Source: Flavobacteriaceae bacterium (GTDB taxonomy: Bacteria > Bacteroidota > Bacteroidia > Flavobacteriales > Flavobacteriaceae). From it: DNA of 64,000 nt. A program made the translations under genes and the position numbers. Below the pieces are notes generated by a model. The model did no database searches and was not told the origin of the DNA. It was given only the letters and a program-made list of their open reading frames with translations. Of this stretch, positions 16,566 to 25,189 are shown in pieces. How positions within the stretch are numbered: the stretch's first letter is position 1; the number at the start of each line of letters is the position of its first letter. The stretch lies in the NCBI GenBank assembly GCA_002694465.1, contig NZMG01000003.1:139860-203859 (forward strand). The letters run 5' to 3'.

Positions 16566-18571
16566 GATAGATTCAATATTATTTTTTTGCCCTTTTGAAT
16601 TTTTTCACCCGACGGAATGGATTGTTCTTTAACCGTTCCATTGCCTTGAGTCACCACTTTTAACCCTAAATTTTCCAAAATGGATATCGCATCCATCCCC
16701 GTCATACCAACCACATTTGGCACTTTTGAACCTCCTTTTTGTTCTTTGGCATAATAGGTTTCAAAATCTTTTGAAACCGAAGGCGCTTTTGGGTTTTCTT
16801 CGTTTACTTCGTTTACTTCATCTATTAAAGGACTATCGGTAAATATTTTTTGTGCTATTCTTTTAAAAACAGGCCCTGTTACATCGGCTCCATAAAATCC
16901 CTTTTTGGTGCTAGGTTTATGAATAACGACTATGCAAGAATATTTTGGATTATCTGCTGGGAAATATCCAGAGAAAGAAGAAATATACTTTCGATCTTTA
17001 TCCCAATTTGGAAGCCAGTATTCGGTTCTAGCGGTTCCTGTTTTCCCGGCCATAGAGAAATTTTCAGAATACAAGCTTTTCCCCGTTCCTCTCTTTACAA
17101 TATTTTTGAGAATATCTCGAATTTCATCAAGCGTTTTATCTGAACATATTTTAGGGTTAATAATTTCGGTATCAAAGACTTCCACTCCCTTATTCATCGT
17201 TCTTATTTCTTTGATGAATCGAGGCTTCACCATCACTCCATTGTTTGCAATTGCATTATAAAAAGTAAGTGTTTGTAGGGGTGTCATTTTTAAATTATAC
17301 CCATAGGCCATGGACGGCAATGCATTTTTACTCCATTTACTATGACCTGGCTCTGGTATCATAGGTTTCCCTTCTCCAGAAATAGGAATTCCAACCTTTT
17401 TGTTTAAATGCCATTTTTTAAAATGGTCAATAAGCTTATTAGGGTTTTTAGCATAATGGTCATCTATAATGGATGCCAAGCCAATATTGGAAGATACTTC
17501 CAGTGCCTTTGCGGCAGAAATTTTTCCGTATCCACCGCGTTTAGAGTCGGTGATATTCCTACCATAAAATCGTTTACTACCTTGTTTGGTATCGACCACC
17601 GTAGAAGTATCAATTACCTTATCTTCCAAAGCTGCCATAAATGCCATCACTTTAAAAGTTGAACCCGGCTCGTGGCTTTCGCCCACAGCATAATTCAATT
17701 TTTCGTAATACGTCCCAACATCCGTTTTACCAAGATTTGAAATCGCTTTAATTTCGCCAGTTTTAACCTCCATGACAATAACACTTCCATGCTCGGCTTC
17801 GTAAAACTCCATTTGCTTTAACAAGGCATGATGTGCTATGTCTTGGATATTTACATTGATTGTTGTTACAATATCATACCCATCTTGGGGCTCAATTTCA
17901 TTTTCATCCGAAACTGGCTTCCATTGTCCTTGTGCTATTTTTTGTTTAAGACGTCTCCCATTTTTCCCTCTTAAAAATTCATCGAAAGCTCCTTCAAAAC
18001 CTACTTCATACACTCCTTTTTCTTGATTTTTTTCATTCCCTACTAGACGTTCACCAACTTTCCCCATTGGATGCTCCCGAACCGTGTTTTGCTCCACTAT
18101 AATACCTCCACGATAAGGCCCTTTATTAAACAAAGGCATCTTTTTTACTTTTATGTAATTTGAATACCCCAATCCACGTGCAATTAGTAAGTATCTGTTT
18201 TTATCGGCCCTCGCCTTTCTGAAAAGGTTTTGATAATAGGCAGAAGATTTACCAAAGAGCTTACTTAACTCTTTGGAAAGCGGAACAAGGTTTTTATCGA
18301 AGTCTTCTTTTGAAACCGTAACCGCATCGAAACGAATATCGTACTTTGGAACGGAGGTAGCTAATAAACTCCCGTCATCTGCATACACATTTCCTCTATT
18401 GGCTTCAATGGTAAAGTTTTTTGTAGTGTTGTGTTCTGCAAGCTCACGGTATTTATCCCCTTCAATAAATTGAATACTCACCAACTTAAATACAATGAGA
18501 AGCCCGAAGATGAACATACCTCCGGCGATAAAGTAGAATCGGTTTAATATGTTCTTGTCCTCTACTGGCAC
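16562..18571 (-). CDS. ftsI: Septal peptidoglycan transpeptidase FtsI (class B PBP) with C-terminal PASTA domain
   Basis: A class B penicillin-binding protein that cross-links septal peptidoglycan. It has one N-terminal membrane helix (residues 11-30), a pedestal/dimerisation domain, and a transpeptidase domain with the three catalytic motifs: S304-T-F-K307 (nucleophile Ser304), S360-S-N362 and K510-T-G512. Residues about 612-669 form one PASTA domain (KVPNVVGMTGMDAISILENL), which E. coli FtsI lacks but Bacteroidetes and Firmicutes versions often have. The dcw position and adjacent ftsL and ftsW support the FtsI role. Confidence 0.96.
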   Translation of the reverse strand: MPVEDKNILNRFYFIAGGMFIFGLLIVFKLVSIQFIEGDKYRELAEHNTTKNFTIEANRGNVYADDGSLLATSVPKYDIRFDAVTVSKEDFDKNLVPLSKELSKLFGKSSAYYQNLFRKARADKNRYLLIARGLGYSNYIKVKKMPLFNKGPYRGGIIVEQNTVREHPMGKVGERLVGNEKNQEKGVYEVGFEGAFDEFLRGKNGRRLKQKIAQGQWKPVSDENEIEPQDGYDIVTTINVNIQDIAHHALLKQMEFYEAEHGSVIVMEVKTGEIKAISNLGKTDVGTYYEKLNYAVGESHEPGSTFKVMAFMAALEDKVIDTSTVVDTKQGSKRFYGRNITDSKRGGYGKISAAKALEVSSNIGLASIIDDHYAKNPNKLIDHFKKWHLNKKVGIPISGEGKPMIPEPGHSKWSKNALPSMAYGYNLKMTPLQTLTFYNAIANNGVMVKPRFIKEIRTMNKGVEVFDTEIINPKICSDKTLDEIRDILKNIVKRGTGKSLYSENFSMAGKTGTARTEYWLPNWDKDRKYISSFSGYFPADNPKYSCIVVIHKPSTKKGFYGADVTGPVFKRIAQKIFTDSPLIDEVNEVNEENPKAPSVSKDFETYYAKEQKGGSKVPNVVGMTGMDAISILENLGLKVVTQGNGTVKEQSIPSGEKIQKGKKIILNLS

Positions 18572-18574
18572 GCG

Positions 18575-18892
18575 CTATTCACTTTTTTTAATGATGACTT
18601 TTTGCGGTGGGATTTCAGAAGGAAAAAGATCCCTACTTTCCATCGCTTTTATAATTTTACTTTCCATTTTAGCTTGCATTAATTGCATCCTAACATCTAC
18701 ATATTCACTTTTTAACTCCTTTACTTGATTACTCAATCGTGCTATTTGGTGTACTTTTTTATCGGCTTGGTGCGAACTAGCAATCATCATTAAAGCCAAG
18801 GCCGAAAGAAAAATGATAAACCTCCAATTTTTAAAAGCATCGTCGCTCACTAAAAATTTTCCTTTAATGATATTGTAGAAGTTCTTTTTCAT
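18575..18892 (-). CDS. ftsL: FtsL-like cell division protein
   Basis: A 105-residue bitopic protein with a cytoplasmic N terminus of about 22 residues, one transmembrane helix (FIIFLSALALMMIAS, near residues 25-39) and a periplasmic helix (IARLSNQVKELKSEYVDV) typical of the coiled coil that FtsL forms with FtsB. Sequence similarity to proteobacterial FtsL is weak; topology and position between rsmH and ftsI are the evidence. Its start overlaps the rsmH stop by one base (TAATG). Confidence 0.85.
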   Translation of the reverse strand: MKKNFYNIIKGKFLVSDDAFKNWRFIIFLSALALMMIASSHQADKKVHQIARLSNQVKELKSEYVDVRMQLMQAKMESKIIKAMESRDLFPSEIPPQKVIIKKSE

Positions 18893-19788
18893 TATAACTT
18901 TTCGGCAATTCTTAATTTTGCACTTCGAGCTCTATTGTTTTTACTAATTTCTTCTTCGGAAGGAATAATAAATTTCCCCACTAGTTTAAAAGGAACTTCT
19001 ACCCTTCCAAAAACATCTTTCTCTGGTTCTCCTTCAAAAAGTCCATTTCGCATAAATCGTTTTACAAGTCTATCTTCAAGAGAGTGATAGGATATTAAAC
19101 TAAGTCTACCTCCCGTTTTTAGCACCTCGGGTGTTTGCAAAAGGAATTCTTTTAAAACTTCCAATTCTTGGTTAACTTCAATTCGAATAGCCTGAAACAC
19201 TTGCGCTAAAATTTTATTCTCTTTATGCTTTGGTAAAAATCTTCCCAACACTACTTTTAGTTGTTCACTCGATTTTATTGCTTCTTTGGCTCTTCCTTCT
19301 ACAATCAATCGCGCCATTCCTGCCGCCGCTTTCAATTCACCATATTCCCGCAATACATTCCGAAGCATTTTTTCATCATAATCATTTACTACTTGATATG
19401 CCGAAAGCGGACTATCCTGATTCATCCGCATATCTAAGTCTGCTTCAAACCTTGTAGAAAATCCACGCTCTGGAACATCAAACTGATGCGAGGAAACACC
19501 AAAATCTCCTAAAATTCCATCCACTTTGGTATGTCCATAAAATCGTAAATACCGTTTTAAGAATCTAAAATTCTGATTGATGAGCGTAAAGCGTGGATCA
19601 TCGATAGCATTTTTAAGAGCGTCTTTATCTTGATCGAAAGCAAGTAGTTTTCCATTTTTCCCAAGTCTTTCCAAAATCTCCTTAGAATGTCCCCCGCCGC
19701 CAAAAGTTACATCCACATAAACACCATCGGGCTGGATGTTGAGACCCTCTACAGTCTCTTTCAGTAAAACCGGATTATGATATTCCAT
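18892..19788 (-). CDS. rsmH: 16S rRNA (cytosine1402-N4)-methyltransferase RsmH
   Basis: RsmH (MraW) methylates N4 of C1402 in the 16S rRNA decoding centre using SAM. The SAM loop DVTFGGGGHSKEIL, the DFGVSSHQ segment, the RMNQDSP motif and the C-terminal SYHSLEDR...KRF motif are all diagnostic. The reading frame extends seven residues further upstream through a run of Met codons (19809). I prefer the Met at 19788 because MEYHNPVLLKETV is the conserved family start. It overlaps the end of mraZ by 14 bp. Confidence 0.96.
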   Translation of the reverse strand: MEYHNPVLLKETVEGLNIQPDGVYVDVTFGGGGHSKEILERLGKNGKLLAFDQDKDALKNAIDDPRFTLINQNFRFLKRYLRFYGHTKVDGILGDFGVSSHQFDVPERGFSTRFEADLDMRMNQDSPLSAYQVVNDYDEKMLRNVLREYGELKAAAGMARLIVEGRAKEAIKSSEQLKVVLGRFLPKHKENKILAQVFQAIRIEVNQELEVLKEFLLQTPEVLKTGGRLSLISYHSLEDRLVKRFMRNGLFEGEPEKDVFGRVEVPFKLVGKFIIPSEEEISKNNRARSAKLRIAEKL

Positions 19789-20248
19789 TATCATCATCAT
19801 TGACACCACCCATGACTTCTTCGGCTAAGTCCGCAAAGTCATTGGCAGCATCATCTATTGCTTTTTCATATTTAGTTGCATCCCAAATCTCTACAATACT
19901 TATTGCCGAAGACACCACAATTTCCTTATGGATACCCGCAAAATCCATTAAATCTCGCGGAATGTTTAGTCTTCCTGCTGTATCCATTTCTACGGTTCTT
20001 ACCCCAGCAGTGAAACGACGAATAAAGTCATTGTTTTTTCTATTGAATCGATTTAACCCACTCACTTTCTGCATCAATTGTTGCCACTCTTCCATAGGGT
20101 ACAACTCCAAACATGGCTGAAACACAGCTCGCTTAATTACAAATCCTGAAGGAGCGACAGTGGCCAGTTGCTTTTTTAAATCGGCTGGCACCATAACCCT
20201 TCCTTTGGAGTCGGCTTTGCAGTGGTATGTCCCAATAAGATTGAGCAT
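19775..20248 (-). CDS. mraZ: Transcriptional regulator MraZ
   Basis: MraZ is the DNA-binding repressor of its own dcw operon. It contains two SpoVT-AbrB-like beta motifs, each with the DxxxR signature: DSKGR at residues 13-17 and DTAGR near residue 92. The 157 residues match the usual length. It is the first gene of the operon, and the direct-repeat array upstream (20294-20343) is its probable binding site. A short acidic tail (NDDDNG) is encoded in the overlap with rsmH. Confidence 0.97.
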   Translation of the reverse strand: MLNLIGTYHCKADSKGRVMVPADLKKQLATVAPSGFVIKRAVFQPCLELYPMEEWQQLMQKVSGLNRFNRKNNDFIRRFTAGVRTVEMDTAGRLNIPRDLMDFAGIHKEIVVSSAISIVEIWDATKYEKAIDDAANDFADLAEEVMGGVNDDDNGIS

Positions 20249-20279
20249 GAGTGTAAACTTGAGTTTGATTTAGTAAAAC

Positions 20280-20287
20280 CAAATATA
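20280..20287 (-). promoter_or_regulatory. Putative -7 promoter element of the dcw operon (TATATTTG)
   Basis: On the minus strand TATATTTG is a perfect TAnnTTTG box 31 bp before the mraZ start codon. No TTG is found at the normal -33 distance; that place is taken by the GTGGTAAAA repeats, which suits a repressed promoter. Confidence 0.65.
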
Positions 20288-20293
20288 AATGAA

Positions 20294-20343
20294 TTTTACC
20301 ACTTTTTACCACTTTTTACCACATTGTTGATAAGTTTTACCAC
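20294..20343 (-). promoter_or_regulatory. Direct-repeat array, probable MraZ operator
   Basis: On the minus strand GTGGTAAAA occurs four times: 20294-20302, 20304-20312, 20314-20322 (exact 10-bp period) and 20335-20343 (about two turns further). MraZ is known in E. coli and Mollicutes to bind directly repeated TGGG- or GTGG-containing boxes with this roughly 10-bp spacing upstream of mraZ. The array starts 46 bp before the mraZ start codon and covers the expected -33 region of the promoter, consistent with autorepression. Confidence 0.8.
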
Positions 20344-20492
20344 CCACTATATGAATTTAGTATGCCAATTTTCTATTTGTATTGATTTACAGCAGATTAA
20401 AGACTGGCATTTGCGGAAGTTTTCAACAATAAAAACAAGCACATCATTTCGTTAAAATTTGTTTACTTTTGTTTTAAGTTTTAAAGCACTTT

Positions 20493-21257
20493 ATGGCACA
20501 TCGGCTTAAAAAAGAAGGTAAATACTCTTACTTAGAAATTGGCGAAGGAACTCCTATTGTAATTATGCATGGGCTAATGGGTGGTTTGAGTAATTTTGAT
20601 GGAGTTGTTGATTTTTTTCCGAAAAAAGGATACAAAGTAGTTATCCCGGAGTTACCCATTTACTCCATGCCAATTCTTAAAACCAATGTAAAAAACATTG
20701 CAAAATACGTTTCGGGTTTTATCGATTTTAAAGGATATAAAGAGGTTATTCTTTTAGGAAATTCATTAGGAGGTCATATTGGCTTAATGGTCACAAAATT
20801 GTATCCAGAAAAAGTAAAAGCCTTAGTGATTACAGGTAGTTCTGGGCTATACGAAAGCGCCATGGGTGAGACTTATCCAAAAAGAGGTGACTACGATTAT
20901 ATTAAACAAAAAGCAGAAAATGTTTTTTACGATCCTTCTATTGCTACCAAAGAAATTGTAGATGAAGTCTACGCCAGTGTAAACGATAGAAACAAACTTA
21001 TCAGAACACTCTCTATTGCCAAAAGTGCCATTCGACATAATATGGCAAAGGATTTACCCCATATGCACAATCCAACTTGCATTATTTGGGGGAAAAATGA
21101 TAATGTTACCCCTCCTGAAGTAGCCGATGAATTCCACGAATTACTGCCTGATTCAAATTTATACTGGATTGACAAATGTGGACACGCTGCCATGATGGAA
21201 CATCCAGATACATTTAACGACATATTGTACGGCTGGTTACAAGAGCGAGGTTTTTAA
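20493..21257 (+). CDS. Alpha/beta hydrolase fold protein
   Basis: A 254-residue cytoplasmic hydrolase. The catalytic triad is visible as Ser91 in the nucleophile elbow GNSLGG, Asp in WGKNDNVTP near residue 205, and His in [11 protein letters not shown] near residue 229. The oxyanion-hole HG is at residues 26-27. The substrate cannot be told from sequence. The gene precedes engB by 10 bp on the same strand, so they are probably co-transcribed. A -7-like TACTTTTG at 20464-20471 lies just upstream. Confidence 0.88.
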   Translation: MAHRLKKEGKYSYLEIGEGTPIVIMHGLMGGLSNFDGVVDFFPKKGYKVVIPELPIYSMPILKTNVKNIAKYVSGFIDFKGYKEVILLGNSLGGHIGLMVTKLYPEKVKALVITGSSGLYESAMGETYPKRGDYDYIKQKAENVFYDPSIATKEIVDEVYASVNDRNKLIRTLSIAKSAIRHNMAKDLPHMHNPTCIIWGKNDNVTPPEVADEFHELLPDSNLYWIDKCGHAAMMEHPDTFNDILYGWLQERGF

Positions 21258-21267
21258 CATTCTCATT

Positions 21268-21873
21268 ATGAAAATTACTTCGGCAGAATTTGTAATGAGT
21301 AACAGTGATGTTGCCAAATGTCCAAAAAATAAATTACCCGAATACGCCTTTATTGGAAGATCCAACGTTGGTAAATCCTCTTTAATCAACATGTTGATGC
21401 AACGCAAAAGCCTTGCGAAAACAAGTGGCAGACCCGGAAAAACACAATTAATTAATCACTTTTTAATTAATAAAAATTGGTACTTGGTAGATTTACCTGG
21501 TTATGGTTACGCGCGTGTTTCCAAATCTAGTAAAAAAACCTTTCAGAAATTTATTACCAATTATTTCGAAAAACGTCAACAACTTGTGCTAGGCTTCGTT
21601 TTAATTGATTGCAGACACGAGCCACAACCTATCGATTTGGAGTTTATGGAATGGATGGGGCAAAGTCAGATTCCCTTTAGTATTATTTTCACAAAAGCCG
21701 ATAAACTAAAACCAAACGCCCTAACTAGAAATTTGGAAGTTTACACCCAAAAAATGCTGGAAACCTGGGAAGAAATGCCTCAGTATTTTGTCACTTCCTC
21801 AAGTAATGGTGACGGACGTGACGAATTGTTAGGGTACATTAATCAAATTAATTCCGATTTAACCGCTCTGTAA
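21268..21873 (+). CDS. engB: Ribosome biogenesis GTPase EngB (YsxC/YihA)
   Basis: A small GTPase needed for assembly of the 50S ribosomal subunit. G1 is [13 protein letters not shown]3 is DLPGYGYA, G4 is TKADK and G5 is TSSSNG. The 201 residues contain only the TRAFAC GTPase domain, as usual for EngB. The 3' end overlaps the convergent gene at 21848 by 26 bp. Confidence 0.96.
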   Translation: MKITSAEFVMSNSDVAKCPKNKLPEYAFIGRSNVGKSSLINMLMQRKSLAKTSGRPGKTQLINHFLINKNWYLVDLPGYGYARVSKSSKKTFQKFITNYFEKRQQLVLGFVLIDCRHEPQPIDLEFMEWMGQSQIPFSIIFTKADKLKPNALTRNLEVYTQKMLETWEEMPQYFVTSSSNGDGRDELLGYINQINSDLTAL

Positions 21874-22213
21874 TTAATTCGATTAAAGATTCTGGGGTTT
21901 TGAGTTCTTTTAACTCTTCCGAAGAAATAAAAACCTCTAAACCTTCATTTATTGATACTAATATTACTGGGAAATCAACCTTTTGAAGCCACTTAGATTT
22001 GTATTGTTTTTGAAACTCATCACGATGTAGAAAAATCAATTCAGTTTTTGAGTTTTCCCTAAAATCTTTCCAAATCTTTTTTTCTGAAAAAGCACCAAAT
22101 GTAATGGCGCAAAGACTACAAGAATAATTCTTTGGACTTATAATTTTATGTGCAGTATCCCAAAGTGCTTGTACTTTTCCTGAGGTTGCATTGTAAACAA
22201 AAATAAGCTTCAA
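21848..22213 (-). CDS. Conserved hypothetical protein with CxxC motif, next to gldC
   Basis: The 121 residues have no named domain that I recognise. A C32-S-L-C35 motif lies early in the protein, and a hydrophobic strand with Pro (DFPVILVS) follows later, an order reminiscent of thioredoxin-like folds; this is speculation. Homologues beside engB are sometimes labelled GTPase in databases, but no P-loop is present here. It starts 2 bp after the gldC stop, so it is probably the third gene of a gldB-gldC operon. Its 3' end overlaps engB antisense. Confidence 0.75.
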   Translation of the reverse strand: MKLIFVYNATSGKVQALWDTAHKIISPKNYSCSLCAITFGAFSEKKIWKDFRENSKTELIFLHRDEFQKQYKSKWLQKVDFPVILVSINEGLEVFISSEELKELKTPESLIELITERLNRN

Positions 22214-22214
22214 A

Positions 22215-22550
22215 TTAGTCTTTTTTCAATTCTAATTTTTCAGCAAAATAATCGCAAAAGTCAAGCATGGTAGCGCTCATTTTCTCATCGTTTGTCGCAC
22301 GCTTAAAAGTGTTTGCCATGGCTGTTAGTGTTTGATGAAAAAACACCTTCATTTCGTCCAGCGGCATATCTTTTGTCCATAAATCGATACGTAAAGCTTC
22401 TTGATTTTTATGATCCCAAACCGAAAGTAGCATCGCCTTTGTTTCCATATTATCTACGCCACCGTCTGGTGCTGCCCAATGCAGTTTTTCTGGAATGCGA
22501 TTTTCGTCCATTCCCACTGTTAATTTAATTTCTGATGTAATTTTACTCAT
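22215..22550 (-). CDS. gldC: Gliding motility protein GldC
   Basis: The 111-residue sequence (SEIKLTVGMDENRIPEKLHW, then DLWTKDMPLDEMKVFFHQTL) is characteristic of GldC, a soluble protein of Bacteroidetes gliding. In Flavobacterium johnsoniae, GldC improves gliding and is thought to stabilise GldB. The start overlaps the gldB stop by 4 bp, so the two are translationally coupled. Confidence 0.93.
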   Translation of the reverse strand: MSKITSEIKLTVGMDENRIPEKLHWAAPDGGVDNMETKAMLLSVWDHKNQEALRIDLWTKDMPLDEMKVFFHQTLTAMANTFKRATNDEKMSATMLDFCDYFAEKLELKKD

Positions 22551-23524
22551 TTCTTTGGTTTGTATTTTGAATCATTAAAAATCTCTTCGGCACGTTTGTT
22601 CATTAATTGTTGCAATGAAACTGGATTTTCTTCCATATACGATTGCACAATCTTCCAGCCTATATATCTCCCAATCATTCCGGGAGATTCATTATCAATT
22701 TCTAAGTTAAATTTTGAAAAGGGCGCAGGCGTAATAAAGCGTTGAAGCAATTTTACATCGGTGCTGTATAAAAGTTCATTTTCAATAAAATAACGCCACA
22801 CCTCCACTTCGTTTTCAACAGCCCAAATCATTTCATCCTCGGTATACCCCATTTTATCAGCATCGGGAACATTAGGCAACCATAAATCCTTTAAATAGAG
22901 TTCCTTTCCATAATATATCATTTGCTCTAAAAATGATCGTTGGGTGGGTACCGAAATATACTTCTTAGCATAGGCAGATGCAACATCTGGTATTATCTGC
23001 GAAGGTTTCATAGTTTTTGAAATATATTTCGAAATTCCTTCATAAAAAAAGTGATTCTCCCCTAAATAGGTGTCAAATTCTATGATCAAAAATTGATCGT
23101 TGGCAATAACTTTGGTTCTATAATCCACATCTGAGGTAGTGGTAAAAACCAAAGGTGTTGAAAAGTCCGGAAAATAGTATTTAATATGCTGAAACAGTGC
23201 TATTAAATCATCTTCAAGCTTTTCTTCGGAAGGGAATACTTTTAGGACCTCATCATTTAGTTGCTTTTGAAGCGTGTCTTGCATTTTCTCAACCCAAATA
23301 CTATCGTGATATTGCTCTGGAAAGAACAAAGGATATTGACTTTTAAGGTTTTCTAAATCTGAAGGACTGGCTTGAGCAAAAACTTTATCAAAACGCACTA
23401 ACTCAAGATTTATAGGGATTTTTTCAACTTCCTCCTCTGTTTTAGACTTCGATTGACATCCCAAAAGCAAAAGAACTACGAAAAAAAATGAAACGAGGTA
23501 CTTCATAAAATTTAAATTCTTCAT
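22547..23524 (-). CDS. gldB: Gliding motility lipoprotein GldB
   Basis: A 325-residue protein with a lipoprotein signal peptide and lipobox LLLLGC (Cys23). The mature part begins with a Ser/Lys/Glu-rich linker and then the conserved GldB domain (INLELVRFDKVFA, ENELLYSTDVKLLQRFITPAPF, GMIGRYIGWKIVQSYM). GldB is essential for gliding and surface digestion in Flavobacterium. The start could also be the Met at residue 7 (23506), which still gives a good signal peptide. It is divergent from nadE. Confidence 0.93.
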   Translation of the reverse strand: MKNLNFMKYLVSFFFVVLLLLGCQSKSKTEEEVEKIPINLELVRFDKVFAQASPSDLENLKSQYPLFFPEQYHDSIWVEKMQDTLQKQLNDEVLKVFPSEEKLEDDLIALFQHIKYYFPDFSTPLVFTTTSDVDYRTKVIANDQFLIIEFDTYLGENHFFYEGISKYISKTMKPSQIIPDVASAYAKKYISVPTQRSFLEQMIYYGKELYLKDLWLPNVPDADKMGYTEDEMIWAVENEVEVWRYFIENELLYSTDVKLLQRFITPAPFSKFNLEIDNESPGMIGRYIGWKIVQSYMEENPVSLQQLMNKRAEEIFNDSKYKPKK

Positions 23525-23561
23525 TAATAACGGTATTCCCTTTTTTAAATTTTGTTTTCTC

Positions 23562-23569
23562 TATTTTTG
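23562..23569 (+). promoter_or_regulatory. Putative -7 promoter element of nadE (TATTTTTG)
   Basis: TATTTTTG matches TAnnTTTG and lies 41 bp before the nadE start codon in the divergent gldB-nadE spacer. I find no TTG at the right -33 distance. Confidence 0.5.
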
Positions 23570-23610
23570 TGATGCAAAGGTATCATTAATCTTATTTAAA
23601 TTATCCCAAA

Positions 23611-24402
23611 ATGAACACAGAAAAGGTTACAGACCATATTATAAATTGGTTAAAAGAATATGCCATAAATGCCAAAATGGATGGTTTTGTTGTTGGAGTT
23701 AGTGGCGGAATAGACTCTGCGGTAACCTCAACCCTTTGTGCAATGACCGGATTACGGACCCTTTGCGTAGAAATGCCCATTCATCAAGCGGCATCACAAG
23801 TGACAAGAGCACAGGAGCATATTGCCCAATTAAAAAGTCGCTTTGCCAATGTAACCGACGTACGAGTAGATCTTACCCCTGTTTTTGAAGAATTTAAAAA
23901 ACAAGTGCATCAAACCGAAGCAGATGCCTTTCTTGATTTAAGCCTTGCAAATACCCGTGCTCGCCTACGAATGACAACACTATATTATTTTGCAGGATTA
24001 CATCGATATTTAGTAGCAGGAACAGGGAATAAAGTAGAGGATTTTGGGGTAGGTTTTTACACAAAATACGGAGATGGTGGCGTGGATTTAAGCCCCATTG
24101 CAGATTTACTAAAAAGTGAAGTGTATAGTATTGGTAGACATGTCGATGTTCCAGATTCTATCTTAAAAGCAGCTCCCACAGATGGCCTTTTTGGCGATAG
24201 CCGAACGGACGAAGATCAAATTGGAGCAAGTTATGACGAACTAGAATGGGCAATGAAAATGATTGAAGAAAACAAATCTCCAGAAGACTTTGAAGACCGC
24301 AAAAAAGAAGTACTCAAAATATACGCACGACTAAATAAGGCCAACCAACATAAGATGAAACCTATTCCTGTTTGTGAAATACCACCTTATCTTAAACTTT
24401 AA
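23611..24402 (+). CDS. nadE: NH3-dependent NAD+ synthetase NadE
   Basis: NadE amidates nicotinic acid adenine dinucleotide to NAD+. The PP-loop ATP-binding motif GVSGGIDSAVTS is at residues 28-39, and AGTGNKVEDFGVGFYTKYGDGGVDLSPI and AAPTDGLFGDSRTDEDQIG follow, as in the synthetase family. At 263 residues there is no glutaminase domain, so free ammonia is the nitrogen donor. The gldB-gldC/nadE arrangement is familiar from Flavobacteriaceae. Confidence 0.96.
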   Translation: MNTEKVTDHIINWLKEYAINAKMDGFVVGVSGGIDSAVTSTLCAMTGLRTLCVEMPIHQAASQVTRAQEHIAQLKSRFANVTDVRVDLTPVFEEFKKQVHQTEADAFLDLSLANTRARLRMTTLYYFAGLHRYLVAGTGNKVEDFGVGFYTKYGDGGVDLSPIADLLKSEVYSIGRHVDVPDSILKAAPTDGLFGDSRTDEDQIGASYDELEWAMKMIEENKSPEDFEDRKKEVLKIYARLNKANQHKMKPIPVCEIPPYLKL

Positions 24403-24443
24403 CAGTTCTTCAACGAATTTTCGTACAGTTCGACGAAAAATAA

Positions 24444-24473
24444 TTGAGTCTCAACTTCTTTTTTATAGTTTTG
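24444..24473 (+). promoter_or_regulatory. Bacteroidetes sigma promoter (TTG-N19-TAGTTTTG)
   Basis: TTG at 24444-24446 and TAGTTTTG at 24466-24473, separated by 19 bp, fit both consensus elements of the Bacteroidetes primary sigma factor. It is the best-formed promoter in the window and is 83 bp before the response-regulator start, leaving a leader of about 75 nt. Confidence 0.75.
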
Positions 24474-24556
24474 ATTTGTAGTATAAATATTACAAAAACC
24501 TCACACTTATTATAATCCCCTGTTTTAAGTGTTTTCTTTAACAAAATGAAATAAGA

Positions 24557-25189
24557 ATGAAGAAAATTGTTATTGCAGATCACCACCCAGTTACCAGAAA
24601 AGGGATTGCTTGCATGTTAAAAAAGTCGAAGGATTATTCCATCGTAGGAAAAGTAAATAATGGAGATGAACTTTTTAAGAATTTGGAAGAAATCAATCCT
24701 GATATTTTAATTATGGAAATTGATATGCCTCAGATAAACGGCATAAATGTCTTACGAAGCATAAAAACTGAATTTCCCCAAACAAGAGTACTAATCTTCT
24801 CTACACATCCCGAGGAAATTTACGCACTTCGTTCTATTAAATCTGGTGCCGCAGGATATGTTCCAAAAACAGCCTCAACAAAGGTATTTTTAAAAGCACT
24901 GAAACGAATTGCCAAAGGAGGCATTTTCCTTAATGAAGAACTTACTTCAACTTTTACTAGTAGAAACGTTGGAGAATCTAGTGCTATAAGCCGTTATAAA
25001 AAATTATCTTCTCGCGAGATTGAAGTCCTCAATTTATTGTCGAGTGGAAAACGCAATAAAGACATTGCAAACGCACTTGATATTAACGAAAAGACTGTTA
25101 GTACTTACAAAACGAGACTGTTGAAAAAGTTAAAAGTGGATAATTTAGCAGATTTAATTAACCAATCGAGAATGTTTCAGTTTGGGTAG
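24557..25189 (+). CDS. LuxR/NarL-type response regulator with Glu in place of the phospho-Asp
   Basis: A 210-residue two-domain protein: an N-terminal receiver domain (residues about 3-120) and a C-terminal LuxR-type helix-turn-helix (about 145-208; LSSREIEVLNLLSSGKRNKD and NEKTVSTYKTRLLKKL). In the receiver, the segment PDILIMEIDMP has Glu54 where NarL-family proteins have the phosphorylated Asp, and the acidic pair is D8-H9 instead of D-D. The Ser82 and Lys104 switch positions are kept. It may thus act without phosphorylation, with Glu mimicking the active state. No histidine kinase gene is nearby. It converges with dnaG, with stop codons directly adjacent. Confidence 0.88.
   Translation: MKKIVIADHHPVTRKGIACMLKKSKDYSIVGKVNNGDELFKNLEEINPDILIMEIDMPQINGINVLRSIKTEFPQTRVLIFSTHPEEIYALRSIKSGAAGYVPKTASTKVFLKALKRIAKGGIFLNEELTSTFTSRNVGESSAISRYKKLSSREIEVLNLLSSGKRNKDIANALDINEKTVSTYKTRLLKKLKVDNLADLINQSRMFQFG

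Noticed and set aside
20294..20343. DnaA boxes or an origin of replication in the AT-rich region before mraZ
   Set aside because: No TTATNCACA-type boxes; the GTGGTAAAA repeats fit MraZ sites better.
24403..24440. Inverted repeat TTTTCGT / ACGAAAA after nadE as a terminator
   Set aside because: A 7-bp stem with 8-nt loop is present but no T run follows on the plus strand, so termination is doubtful.
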